Source: Halosimplex pelagicum (GTDB lineage Archaea > Halobacteriota > Halobacteria > Halobacteriales > Haloarculaceae). From it: 64,000 nt of DNA. Of this stretch, positions 43,066-51,321 are shown piece by piece. Under the pieces are notes generated by a model. The model was given only the letters and a program-made list of their open reading frames with translations, was not told the origin of the DNA and did no database searches. The stretch's first letter is position 1; every line of letters starts with the position of its first letter. The stretch is taken from assembly GCF_013415905.1 (NCBI RefSeq), contig NZ_CP058909.1:1984001-2048000 (forward strand), read 5' to 3'. A program made the position numbers and the translations under genes.

Positions 43066-45387
43066 ATGGCATTACTCTGGCTGGACGACGTTACGGCCGA
43101 GGACTTCGACTCGGTCGGAGGTAAAGGCGCATCCCTGGGGGAGCTGACATCGGCGGGTCTGCCGGTGCCCCCCGGGTTCGTCGTGACGGCCGAGACGTAC
43201 CGGTCGTTCATCGAGGAGACGGGTATCGACGAGGAGCTGTTCGAGGCCGTCGACGTCTCCGTCGACGACTCCCAGGCGCTGGCGCGGGCCGCCGAGCGCG
43301 CCCAGGAGCTCATCCAGGAGACGGAGATGCCCGACTCCATCCGCGAGGAGATCCTCGCGGCCTACGACTCCGTCGAGGACGGCGACGCCTCCGTGGCGGT
43401 CCGCTCGTCGGCGACGGCCGAGGACCTGCCCGACGCGTCCTTTGCCGGCCAGCAGGAGACGTTCCTCAACGTCACCCGCTCGGACCTGCTCGACAAGGTG
43501 CGGGACTGCTGGGCCTCTCTCTTCACGCAGCGCGCGATCTACTACCGACAGGAGCAGGGATTCTCCCACGACGTTGTCAACATCGCGGTCGTCGTCCAGC
43601 TGATGGTCGACGCCGAGAAGAGCGGCGTCATGTTCACGAGCCACCCCACCACCGGCGCCCCGCAGGCCATCATCGAGTCCGCCTGGGGCCTGGGCGAGGC
43701 CGTGGTTTCGGGCGCCGTCTCCCCCGACAAGTACGTCCTCGACCGCGAGACCGGCGAGCTGCGCGACGCCACCGTCGCCACTAAAAAGGTCATGCACGTC
43801 CGCGACGAGGAGACCGGCGAGACGATCGAGCGTCCGGTCCCCGAGGACAAGCGCGACGAGCAGGTCCTCTCGGAGGCCGAACTCGACCGCCTCGTGGGCC
43901 TCGGCGACGAGATCGAATCCTACTACGGCGACCCCCAGGACGTGGAGTGGGCCATCGCCGACGGGGAACTGTACGTCCTCCAGTCCCGACCGATCACCAC
44001 CATCGACGAGGACGCCGAGGAGGTCGAAGGCGCCACCAACGGCGTCGGTGACGTGGCGGGCGTCGCCGACGGCGGCGCGGCGGCCGACTCCGGCGGTGGC
44101 GCGAGCGCCGGCGACGGCAACGTCGTCTTCTCCGGCATCGGCGCCAGCCCCGGCCGCGTCTCCGGCCCGGCCCGCATCGTCCGGAAGCTCGACCACCTCG
44201 ACAAGGTCGAGGAGGGCGACATCATCGTCGCCGAGATGACCACCCCCGACATGGTGCCGGCGATGAAGCGCGCCACCGGCATCGTCACCGACGAGGGCGG
44301 CATGACCAGCCACGCCGCCATCGTCTCCCGCGAACTCGGCGTGCCGGCCATCGTCGGCACCGAACAGGGTTCCGAGACGCTCAGCGACGGCCAGGTCGTC
44401 ACCATCGACGGCGAGAAGGGCACCGTCGAGCAGGGCGACGCCACCGGCGGCGACGAGCGCGAACCCGTCGAGGAGGTCCGCCCGCAGGCCCCCGTCAAGC
44501 CGATGACCGCGACGGAGGTCAAGGTCAACGTCTCCATCCCGGACGCGGCCGAACGCGCGGCCGCGACCGGCGCCGACGGCGTCGGCCTCCTGCGGATGGA
44601 GCACATGATCCTCTCGACGAACAAGACGCCCGAGCGCTACATCGCCGACCACAGCGCCGACGAGTACGTCTCCGAGATCGTCGACGGCGTCCGCGGCGTC
44701 GCCGAGGAGTTCTACCCCCGGCCCGTCCGCGTGCGCACGCTCGACGCGCCGACCGACGAGTTCCGCCAGCTGGAGGGCGGCGCCGACGAGCCCGCCGAGC
44801 ACAACCCGATGCTCGGTTATCGCGGCATCCGCCGCAGCCTCGACCGCCCCGATCTGTTCGCCCACGAACTCGCCGCCTTCCGCCGGCTGTTCGAGCTGGG
44901 CTACGACAACGTCGAGATCATGTTCCCGCTCGTCAACGACGCGGAGGACGTGCTGCGGGCCCGCCGGCTCATGGAGCAGGAGGGCATCGACCCCGACAAG
45001 CAGGACTGGGGCGTGATGATCGAGACGCCCGCCGCCGCGCTCGGCGTCGAGGCGATGGCCGACGCGGGCATCGACTTCGTCTCCTTCGGTACGAACGACC
45101 TCACGCAGTACACCCTCGCGGTCGACCGCAACAACGGGCGGGTCGCCGACCGCTTCGACGAGCTCCACCCCTCGGTGTTGAAGCTCATCAGCGAGACCAT
45201 CGAGACCTGCCGCGAACAGGGCGTGGCCACGAGCATCTGCGGCCAGGCCGCCTCGAAGCCCGAGATGGTCGACCACCTCGTCAACGAGGGGGTCACCTCC
45301 ATCTCCGCGAACATCGACGCCGTCCGCGACGTGCAACACGAGGTCAAGCGCGTCGAGCAGAAGTTGTTGCTCGACGACGTGCGCTGA
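43066..45387 (+). CDS. ppsA: Phosphoenolpyruvate synthase
   Basis: This 773-aa enzyme makes PEP from pyruvate and ATP for gluconeogenesis. The N-terminal ATP-grasp-type domain starts SVGGKGASLGELTSAGLPVP. The swivelling phosphohistidine domain contains GGMTSHAAIVSRELG with the catalytic His at about residue 416, and the C-terminal TIM-barrel has GVMIETPAA and FGTNDLTQYTLAVDRN. A Gly/Ala/Asp-rich insert lies at about 325-350. ATATTTATC near 43004-43012 predicts a start site about 31 nt before the ATG, so unlike most neighbours this mRNA may carry a short leader. Confidence 0.96.
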   Translation: MALLWLDDVTAEDFDSVGGKGASLGELTSAGLPVPPGFVVTAETYRSFIEETGIDEELFEAVDVSVDDSQALARAAERAQELIQETEMPDSIREEILAAYDSVEDGDASVAVRSSATAEDLPDASFAGQQETFLNVTRSDLLDKVRDCWASLFTQRAIYYRQEQGFSHDVVNIAVVVQLMVDAEKSGVMFTSHPTTGAPQAIIESAWGLGEAVVSGAVSPDKYVLDRETGELRDATVATKKVMHVRDEETGETIERPVPEDKRDEQVLSEAELDRLVGLGDEIESYYGDPQDVEWAIADGELYVLQSRPITTIDEDAEEVEGATNGVGDVAGVADGGAAADSGGGASAGDGNVVFSGIGASPGRVSGPARIVRKLDHLDKVEEGDIIVAEMTTPDMVPAMKRATGIVTDEGGMTSHAAIVSRELGVPAIVGTEQGSETLSDGQVVTIDGEKGTVEQGDATGGDEREPVEEVRPQAPVKPMTATEVKVNVSIPDAAERAAATGADGVGLLRMEHMILSTNKTPERYIADHSADEYVSEIVDGVRGVAEEFYPRPVRVRTLDAPTDEFRQLEGGADEPAEHNPMLGYRGIRRSLDRPDLFAHELAAFRRLFELGYDNVEIMFPLVNDAEDVLRARRLMEQEGIDPDKQDWGVMIETPAAALGVEAMADAGIDFVSFGTNDLTQYTLAVDRNNGRVADRFDELHPSVLKLISETIETCREQGVATSICGQAASKPEMVDHLVNEGVTSISANIDAVRDVQHEVKRVEQKLLLDDVR

Positions 45388-45491
45388 GTCCGCACGACCG
45401 TTCAGATATCTCACCGTTCGTCTTCTTCAGCACCGATCGAAACCGACGTTTCTGGACTGGCAGGCGACGGGTCGCCGCGAGAACAGGGGAG

Positions 45492-45611
45492 TTACGAACG
45501 TTCCGAATCGTCGGATTTGGCCAGCGAACGGACGAAATCCGAGATGATCTTGGGTCCCCGACGGACACGTTGTTCTTCGACCTCTCGGCCGGTTTTCGGA
45601 GACTCGCTCAT
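45492..45611 (-). CDS. 39-aa protein coupled to the upstream membrane protein
   Basis: ATG at 45611 to TAA at 45492 encodes MSESPKTGREVEEQRVRRGP followed by KIISDFVRSLAKSDDSERS. Its start overlaps the stop of the membrane protein gene by 4 nt (ATGA), the usual sign of coupled translation. The sequence is charged and probably helical, with a basic middle. Its lower GC matches that gene and differs from the flanks. The function is unknown. Confidence 0.55.
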   Translation of the reverse strand: MSESPKTGREVEEQRVRRGPKIISDFVRSLAKSDDSERS

Positions 45612-46270
45612 ATCCGTACGTACTGTGGTCCAACATAAAAAGTTGATCCGGTCGCCCGTGCGCTTCGGTTTCCGATCTCGACGAGCGGATCGACCGGTGG
45701 CCGCCCGGTCACACCGAGGACGATGCCGGCGACCAGAAGCACGATACCCAGAGCGAGCGTCAACTGCGTGTAGAACAGCGCCCGAGCGTCACCGTCGGCC
45801 ATCTGACTCGTATCGGCGAGCCAGGACTCGTACTCTCTGATCATCCACTCGTTCCACTCGCGTTCGCTCCAGGACGACGCCTGGAACTCCCTGAGATAGT
45901 CCGCGCTGACCCCGGTCGGATAGTTCGAACCGATGTTCGTGACGAGCGCGAGGAGTGCCGAACCGAGGATCGACACGAACCCGAGTATCGAAACGACGTT
46001 GCCCAGTCGAAGCGTGGCCGGGACGGACGTAACCGCAGTCAGTACCAATCCGATGATGATGAGATCGATTCTGAGCGTCGACATCGCGGTTTCGTCGATG
46101 TCTCGGATCGTGTGAATCGTCTGATCGAGCGACTGCCGTGCATCGGTTCGTGCAACGTTCAACGCGTCCTCCTCGGAATCCCACGCCGGGAAACTGTTCT
46201 CGTTCCACCCGCTTCTGGACTCGGAGTGTACCTCCGACTCGTCGGAACCGAGGAGCCCGCGCAGACCCAT
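45608..46270 (-). CDS. Three-segment membrane protein of unknown function
   Basis: A 220-aa protein. A hydrophilic N-terminal ~75 residues (predicted cytosolic) precede two close hydrophobic segments at about 75-120 (IDLIIIGLVLTAVTSVP and VSILGFVSILGSALLALV). A ~55-residue soluble loop rich in Trp/Glu (SSWSEREWNEWMIREYESWL) follows, with a third segment at about 172-192. I recognise no family. Base composition is clearly less GC-rich than the genes around it, a possible sign of transfer. It forms a two-gene unit with the 39-aa frame that overlaps its stop. The start is the ATG at 46270. Confidence 0.7.
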   Translation of the reverse strand: MGLRGLLGSDESEVHSESRSGWNENSFPAWDSEEDALNVARTDARQSLDQTIHTIRDIDETAMSTLRIDLIIIGLVLTAVTSVPATLRLGNVVSILGFVSILGSALLALVTNIGSNYPTGVSADYLREFQASSWSEREWNEWMIREYESWLADTSQMADGDARALFYTQLTLALGIVLLVAGIVLGVTGRPPVDPLVEIGNRSARATGSTFYVGPQYVRI

Positions 46271-46329
46271 AGAGTCGGTCCGAGGTGTTGCCCGTTCGTA
46301 TTTAAAGTTCGGTAATAGACACCGACCGC

Positions 46330-47073
46330 TCAGAAGAAGGTGAGCTTGTCCCGACGGTACAGGTCCATCTCGGAGACCATCGAGGGGTCCTGCTTGGCGG
46401 CGAAGCGGACGGCGTCGGCGATCTCGGTCGGCTCGGAGGCCTCGCCCTCCTCGAAGCGTTCCTCGAAGGACTCGCCGCTCTCGCTGGCGAACTCGCTGCG
46501 GACCTCGGCGGGGTTGATGGTGGTGACGGCCACGTCGTCCTCGCCGGCGTCGGCGGAGACGCTCTTGGCGAAGCCGCGGACCCACCACTTCGAGGCCGCG
46601 TAGACGGGGTTAAAGGGTCGGGGGTACTGCCCGGCGAAACTCCCGATGAACACGACGGTGCCCGACGACTCGCGGAGGTGGGGCAGCGCCGCGCGCGTCG
46701 CGAAGAAGTAGCCGTCGACGTTGACCTCCATCATCGTGCGGTAATCCTCCGTCGAGAGGTCGTCGACGCCGTCGCCGGCGACGACGCCGACGTTGTTCAC
46801 CAGCAGGTCCAGCCGGCCGAACTCCGTGACCGTCTTCTCGACCAGCGCGTCGACGGCGTCCTCGCTGCGGACGTTCGTCGGCACGACCAGCGTCTCGACG
46901 CCGTAGGCGTCTTCGAGGTCCGCGGCGATCGATTCGAGGCGCTCCTCGCGGCGGGCCGCCAGGGCCACGTCGGCGCCGTCTTCGGCCAGCGCGTGGGCCG
47001 TCGCCTCGCCGATACCGGAACTCGCGCCGGTCACGATCGCTGCCTGTCCGTCCAGGGACTGCTCGGTCGACAT
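46330..47073 (-). CDS. Short-chain dehydrogenase/reductase
   Basis: A 247-aa classical SDR: NAD(P)-binding TGASSGIGEATA at about 15-26, the NNVG motif, and the catalytic Ser (FIGSFAG) with YAASK. The sequence VALAARREERL after beta-2 has Arg residues typical of NADP preference. The substrate is unknown. CTTATGAC, centred about 26 nt before the ATG at 47073, is a plausible promoter. Confidence 0.9.
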   Translation of the reverse strand: MSTEQSLDGQAAIVTGASSGIGEATAHALAEDGADVALAARREERLESIAADLEDAYGVETLVVPTNVRSEDAVDALVEKTVTEFGRLDLLVNNVGVVAGDGVDDLSTEDYRTMMEVNVDGYFFATRAALPHLRESSGTVVFIGSFAGQYPRPFNPVYAASKWWVRGFAKSVSADAGEDDVAVTTINPAEVRSEFASESGESFEERFEEGEASEPTEIADAVRFAAKQDPSMVSEMDLYRRDKLTFF

Positions 47074-47259
47074 GGCGCTCGATAGGGCGGGCGCCGTCAT
47101 AAGTGTCGGTAGTCGGGCGGGGCGACCGGCGTCGCTCGACCGCGCTACCGCGGGCGGACCGCGAGGTCCGATATGGGTCGAACCGCCGTACTGTGGGGCG
47201 GAGCGGGCTGAGGTCGCGGTTCCCAATAGATTCTTGACTGCCGGAGTGTACGTTTAATC

Positions 47260-47661
47260 ATGGCATTCGACGAGGGGGGAGAGATATCTCACCTGTTCGG
47301 GGCGCTCGCCCAACGGGACAGGCGGATAGCCGTCTACTACCTGCGGGAGCACGGATCGGCGTCGCTCGAGACGCTCGCGGACTTGGTGACTGGCTGGACC
47401 GAGGCGGGGCCGGGGCCCGATCGGTCGGTCGCCCACGACGACGTGCGGATCGGGCTCCATCACGTCCACCTGCCGGCGCTCGACGCGGCGGGCGTCGTCG
47501 AGTACGACCCGGACGGGGGACGGGTCGCGCTCACCGAGCTCTCGGCGGCCGAAGCGGCGATCCTCGACGCGTCGCTACGGGCCGACGCGACCGACGCGGC
47601 GGTCGACCTCGAACGCCTGCTCGCCGCGGCCGGCGACGCGGGAGCCGACGATGGCGGCTGA
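47260..47661 (+). CDS. Winged-HTH protein, DUF7344-like
   Basis: A 133-aa protein with a haloarchaeal winged-helix layout: 'HLFGALAQRDRRIAVYYLREHGSASLETLADLV' is helix-rich, followed by 'VRIGLHHVHLPALDAAGVVEYDPDGG', the recognition helix and wing. It lacks a known sensor domain. The next gene, encoding a DICT-type sensor protein, starts inside this gene's end (11-nt overlap), so the two probably act together as regulator and sensor. The start is the ATG at 47260. Confidence 0.8.
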   Translation: MAFDEGGEISHLFGALAQRDRRIAVYYLREHGSASLETLADLVTGWTEAGPGPDRSVAHDDVRIGLHHVHLPALDAAGVVEYDPDGGRVALTELSAAEAAILDASLRADATDAAVDLERLLAAAGDAGADDGG

Positions 47662-48391
47662 CGGCGAGCCGCCGCTCCGCGAGCTACGCGACCGCGCGCG
47701 CGGCCCGCCGAAGACGGTCACAACTTTCGGCCCGGAACCGTCCGACGACCTGGCGGCCGTCCTCGACCGGTTCGACGCCGAACTGGTCCACGAGCCGCTG
47801 CCGATCCCCGAGATGTCGGGCTACCTCGTCGTCAAGCGCGGCGGGGAGTACCTCGGCGCCGTCTCGGCGGCCGGGTTCGAAGAGTTGCACGACCCCTCCG
47901 AGGGCGCGCCCTGGGACGCGTCCGCCGCGGCGTCCGCGTACCGCGACCTGGTCGCGTTGCTCTCGGGGGCCTCCTTCGAGATGGACGACAGGAGACGGCT
48001 GGTGGCGACCGCCCGCGAGATCGAGGACCGCGCCTGGCGAACCGGTCGCGGGACTCTCTACGTGACCTTCCAGTCGCTGTCGGCCTTCGAGGGGCAGGTC
48101 TCGATGTACGAGCACCTCGCGGGGACCACCGAGCTCGCGGTCGCGGTCTACGGCGACCCCGACTGGGAGCCGCCGGCGATCGACGGCGTCGAGATCCGGC
48201 GCGACGAGGCGGGGGAGCTCAGCGACTTCTGGGTCGTCGCCTTCGACGGCGCCGGCGACGACGGCGCGAAGTGCGCGATGATCGCCGAGGAGAAGTCGCC
48301 GGGGACCTACGTCGGGGTCGTGACCTACGACTCGGCGGTCGTCGACGACCTGACGGCGTACCTCGACGACGTGGCCGGCGAGAGCCCGTGA
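47651..48391 (+). CDS. DICT-type sensory domain protein
   Basis: A 246-aa protein resembling the DICT sensor domain: LRELRDRARGPPKTVTTFGP at the N-terminus, VHEPLPIPEMSGYLVVKRGGEYLGAVS, and FQSLSAFEGQVSMYEHLA in the middle. Such domains in haloarchaea occur next to or fused with HTH modules and may sense light or redox through a bound ligand, but that is family-level inference. It is translationally coupled to the DUF7344-like gene. There is no transmembrane segment. Confidence 0.75.
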   Translation: MAADGEPPLRELRDRARGPPKTVTTFGPEPSDDLAAVLDRFDAELVHEPLPIPEMSGYLVVKRGGEYLGAVSAAGFEELHDPSEGAPWDASAAASAYRDLVALLSGASFEMDDRRRLVATAREIEDRAWRTGRGTLYVTFQSLSAFEGQVSMYEHLAGTTELAVAVYGDPDWEPPAIDGVEIRRDEAGELSDFWVVAFDGAGDDGAKCAMIAEEKSPGTYVGVVTYDSAVVDDLTAYLDDVAGESP

Positions 48392-48445
48392 ACGACCGGT
48401 TCCGACACCGCAGGAGCTAAACGAGTCGCTCCCCTGTCTGCGGGT

Positions 48446-49495
48446 ATGCAGCTGGCCGAGCCGCAGGATTTCGAGCGCGTCCTGTCGTCGATGTGTACCG
48501 AACCCCACCCCGCGGCTCGGGAGGCGGCCGAGCGCTTTCTCGCGACCAACCCCGGCGACCCCGGCACCTACGAGAGCGTCGCCGCCCTCGAAGACCGGGC
48601 GGTCGACCTGCTGGGCGAGGTGACCGGCCACCCCGACCCCGAGGGCTACGTCGCCAGCGGCGGCACGGAGGCCAACATCCAGGCCGTCCGGATCGCCCGC
48701 AACCGCGCCGACACCGACGACCCGAACGTCGTCGCGCCCGCGAGCGCCCACTTCTCCTTTACCAAGGCCGCGGACGTGCTCGACGTGGAGTACCGCACCG
48801 CGCCCACCACCGGCCACCGCGCCGACCCCGATGCGATGGCCGAACTCGTCGACGAGGACACCGTCTGCGTCGTCGGCGTCGCCGGCTCGACGGAGTACGG
48901 CTACGTCGACCCGATCCCCGAACTCGCCGCGATCGCGGGCGAGGTCGACGCGCTCTGTCACGTCGACGCCGCCTGGGGCGGGTTCGTCCTGCCGTTCACC
49001 GACCACGAGTGGGGCTTCGACGACGCCGACGTGGACACGCTGACGATCGACCCGCACAAGATGGGGCAGGCCGCCATCCCCGCCGGCGGGCTGGTGGTGC
49101 GCGACCGGTCGCTGCTCGACGAGCTCGCCATCCGGACCCCCTACCTGGAGTCCACGTCGCAGGTGACGCTGACCGGGACGCGCAGCGGCGCGGGCGTCGC
49201 CAGCGCCGTCGCCGCGATGGAGGCGCTGTGGCCCGAGGGCTACCGCGAGCAGTACGACCGGTCGATGGACAACGCGGAGTGGCTGGCCGACCAGCTCGCC
49301 GCGCGCGGGCACGACGTGGTCGAACCGGACCTGCCGCTGGTGGCCGCCGACCTCTCGGTGCCGATGACCGAGGAGCTGCGCTCGCGGGGCTGGCGGGTCG
49401 CCAAGACCGGCGCCGACGAGATGCGCGTCGTCTGCATGCCACACGTCACCCGCTCGATGCTGCGTTCGTTCGTCGCCGACCTCGACTGGTACTGA
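48446..49495 (+). CDS. mfnA: L-aspartate/L-tyrosine decarboxylase MfnA
   Basis: This 349-aa PLP-dependent group II decarboxylase has its PLP Lys at K205 in IDPHKMG, with HVDAAWGG (His stacking region and Asp) before it and [10 protein letters not shown] at the cofactor phosphate site. In methanogens MfnA makes tyramine for methanofuran. Haloarchaea lack methanofuran, and the homologue is taken to make beta-alanine from aspartate for CoA, consistent with the pantoate kinase and phosphopantothenate synthetase genes in this window. Confidence 0.92.
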   Translation: MQLAEPQDFERVLSSMCTEPHPAAREAAERFLATNPGDPGTYESVAALEDRAVDLLGEVTGHPDPEGYVASGGTEANIQAVRIARNRADTDDPNVVAPASAHFSFTKAADVLDVEYRTAPTTGHRADPDAMAELVDEDTVCVVGVAGSTEYGYVDPIPELAAIAGEVDALCHVDAAWGGFVLPFTDHEWGFDDADVDTLTIDPHKMGQAAIPAGGLVVRDRSLLDELAIRTPYLESTSQVTLTGTRSGAGVASAVAAMEALWPEGYREQYDRSMDNAEWLADQLAARGHDVVEPDLPLVAADLSVPMTEELRSRGWRVAKTGADEMRVVCMPHVTRSMLRSFVADLDWY

Positions 49496-49538
49496 GCGAC
49501 GCAGGGCGACCCGCGACTGGTACCGAGCTACGTAGGGC
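49483..49538. repeat. Tandem duplication across the mfnA 3' end
   Basis: Two 25-bp copies at 49483-49507 and 49514-49538 differ at three positions (31-bp period). The first contains the last codons (DWY) and stop of mfnA; the second lies downstream. Confidence 0.7.
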
Positions 49539-49579
49539 AAATATGAAAGTTTACGATACCCCGGACGGTACCGCCGGTC

Positions 49580-50149
49580 GTGTTCCCCGTCGAGGTCCCC
49601 GCGCTCCTGCTCGGTAGTACCTGTAGCGACCCCTCCGGGACCCTCGTCGAGGCCGTCTGCACCGCGACGGGACCCCCGGGCCTGCTCATCGTCCTCGTCT
49701 ACTCGTTCCTGATCACGTTCATCCTCCCGCTGCCCTCGGAGATCGTCCTCCCGCTGGCCGACCAGCTCCGGCTGGGGCTGCCGCTGTGGGCGAACCTGGC
49801 GGTGGTCGTCCTCGTCGCCAGTGTCGGGAAGGCGGGCGGGAGCGTCTTCGCGTTCCACATCGGCCAGGAGGCCAAGGAGTCCGGCCCCGTCATCCGGTGG
49901 CTGCGGCGCTCGCGGTTCGACGTGATCGAGTGGTCCCAGACGAAAGTCGTCCAGCTCTCGAAGAAGTACGGCTACGCCGGCCTCGCGCTCGCGCTGTCGG
50001 TCCCCGCGTTCCCCGACACCCTCTCGGTGTACGCCTTCTCCGTCCTCGAAGACGACTACCTGAAGTTCGCCGCGGCCACGTTCGTCGGAAGCGTCGGCCG
50101 ATTCCTCGTCTGGATCGTCGTCGTCCGGGGCGGCGTCGCGAACATCTGA
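49580..50149 (+). CDS. VTT/YqaA-like membrane protein
   Basis: A 189-aa protein with four to five hydrophobic segments. The block FILPLPSEIVLPLADQLRL, then GKAGGSVFAFHIG and a late 'YGYAGLALALSVPAFPDTLS', resembles the SNARE-associated/VTT (DedA/YqaA) family, where re-entrant helices carry Pro-Ser-Glu residues. Members move lipids or affect membrane homeostasis. The start is a GTG at 49580 with TTTACGATA centred about 27 nt upstream, consistent with a leaderless transcript. Confidence 0.75.
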   Translation: MFPVEVPALLLGSTCSDPSGTLVEAVCTATGPPGLLIVLVYSFLITFILPLPSEIVLPLADQLRLGLPLWANLAVVVLVASVGKAGGSVFAFHIGQEAKESGPVIRWLRRSRFDVIEWSQTKVVQLSKKYGYAGLALALSVPAFPDTLSVYAFSVLEDDYLKFAAATFVGSVGRFLVWIVVVRGGVANI

Positions 50150-50271
50150 ACGGACCGCGGCCGGGAAGCCGTTCTCGGTGCCGAATCCGACGACGGGGTC
50201 GCGGACGGCTCCGTCCGCGTCCCTCGCCGCCGTCGGTGCGCTTACAAGGTGTCCGGGTCACCCTCGGGGTA

Positions 50272-50559
50272 ATGGAAGGGGTGCTGTGGTACGTGTTCGC
50301 CAGCACCCGCGGGGGTGAGAACCGGGCGCGCATCCTCCGTGCGATAGACGAGCGACCGCGCAACGCCAACCAGCTCGCCGAGGACCTGGACCTGGACTAC
50401 ACCACCGTCCGACACCACCTCGACGTGCTCGGGGACAACAACGTCGTCGAGGCCAGCGGCGACGACTACGGTGCCGTCTACCTGCCCACCGAGCAGTGTC
50501 GCGCTAACTGGGACACCGCCGAGGAGGTTCTGGAGACCGTTCTGGAGGACGATTCATGA
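50272..50559 (+). CDS. ArsR-like winged-helix regulator
   Basis: A 95-aa one-domain DNA-binding protein: GENRARILRAIDERPRNANQ then LAEDLDLDYTTVRHHLDVL and a wing (NNVVEASGDDYGAVYLPT). The pattern is that of haloarchaeal ArsR-type regulators of small membrane-protein genes; a DUF7521-like membrane gene follows 185 bp later. GCTTACAAGG lies about 27 nt before the ATG at 50272. Confidence 0.85.
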   Translation: MEGVLWYVFASTRGGENRARILRAIDERPRNANQLAEDLDLDYTTVRHHLDVLGDNNVVEASGDDYGAVYLPTEQCRANWDTAEEVLETVLEDDS

Positions 50560-50747
50560 GCCAACGACCGACAGACAGCCGACCGAGCGATCCGCCGACC
50601 GAGGAACCGTCGAACGACGGCCGACCGGCCGACCGACCGCCCGCCAGCGGAGCGCGAGCGACTCGACGGCCGGCCGGCCGCGGGAGTCGGGAGACAATTT
50701 GGACAGCCTATTTGCGGGCCCATCGCATAGGGGCGAGTCAACGATGA
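50556..50747 (+). CDS. Candidate linking ORF between the HTH and membrane genes
   Basis: This 63-aa frame starts inside the HTH gene's stop (ATGA) and stops inside the start of the next gene (ATGA), so both junctions look coupled. The product is Pro/Arg/Asp-rich and low-complexity (MSQRPTDSRPSDPPTEEPSN), with no domain. It may be a true small gene, or a spacer whose frame is open because of GC richness. Confidence 0.3.
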   Translation: MSQRPTDSRPSDPPTEEPSNDGRPADRPPASGARATRRPAGRGSRETIWTAYLRAHRIGASQR

Positions 50748-51046
50748 CGCTGTGGTTCGAGGCCGCCCGCCTCGCCGTGGTCGGCAACGTCGCGCTCCTG
50801 CTCGGCCTGACCGCGGTCTGGGCCCGCAACTACCGCGCCTACGGCGCCAGCCACACGCTCGGACTGCTCGTCTTCGGCGCCTTCCTCCTCGCGGAGAACC
50901 TGCTCGCGGTCTACCTGCTTTTCTTCCACGGGACCTTCCACGGCTGGGTCAGCGGCGCCGCCCCCGTCGCCCAGCGCGGCATGATGGCACTGAACGTCCT
51001 CGAACTGCTCGCGCTCGCCTTCCTCGTGAAGATCACCTGGGAGTGA
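50744..51046 (+). CDS. Small membrane protein, DUF7521-like
   Basis: A 100-aa protein with three hydrophobic segments (about 6-26, 37-61 and 77-97) joined by short loops (RNYRAYGASH, HGTFHGWVSGAAP). The paired arrangement with an ArsR-like HTH gene just upstream is common in haloarchaea. The function is unknown; a regulator/transducer pair is a guess from context. The start is the ATG at 50744; a weak TATTT lies about 33 nt upstream. Confidence 0.7.
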   Translation: MTLWFEAARLAVVGNVALLLGLTAVWARNYRAYGASHTLGLLVFGAFLLAENLLAVYLLFFHGTFHGWVSGAAPVAQRGMMALNVLELLALAFLVKITWE

Positions 51047-51084
51047 TCTCCTCCCGCGTTCCCCGTTGCCACGCGATGGTCAAC

Positions 51085-51228
51085 CTTTTTGCCGGCGGGC
51101 GGCCACGTACCGGTGTGTTCCACGCGGGTCCGCCCGGCCGTATGCGCATGCCGGCTTCTCCGTAGTGCCGGGTGGACCCAGTCGCCGTCCGTGGGCTCAT
51201 ACCCCACGCGCGACCGGCGAAACGCCGG
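51085..51228 (+). ncRNA. Structured intergenic region before metG, possible RNA
   Basis: A TATA-like CTTTTTG (51085-51091) precedes strongly paired sequence. Helix A is 13 bp (51126-51138 with 51167-51179). Helix B, 51190-51195 with 51203-51208, closes the 7-nt loop CTCATAC. It sits inside GTCGC/GCGAC (51181-51185 with 51210-51214). Helix C is CCGGCG/CGCCGG (51214-51219 with 51223-51228). Helix B resembles a tRNA-Met anticodon arm (CAT, U33 and A37 equivalents, three G-C pairs). No T-loop or acceptor stem is present, so it is not a normal tRNA. Confidence 0.4.
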
Positions 51229-51290
51229 CCCGCAACGCACCGCCCACAGAGACGACTGCGGAGTGATCCACGATGACAGCGAATCACCGC

Positions 51291-51297
51291 GTTAAAG
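51291..51297 (+). promoter_or_regulatory. TATA box of metG
   Basis: GTTAAAG is centred 28 nt before the metG ATG. Leaderless transcription from here would exclude the structured region upstream from the main metG mRNA. Confidence 0.5.
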
Positions 51298-51321
51298 AGC
51301 CGACTGGAGGTATCGAGTAGT

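Noticed and set aside
51181-51240. Possible tRNA-Met gene with CAT anticodon
   Set aside because: The anticodon-like arm is good, but there is no T-loop (the third hairpin loop is AAA) and no acceptor pairing. It is kept only as a structured RNA candidate.
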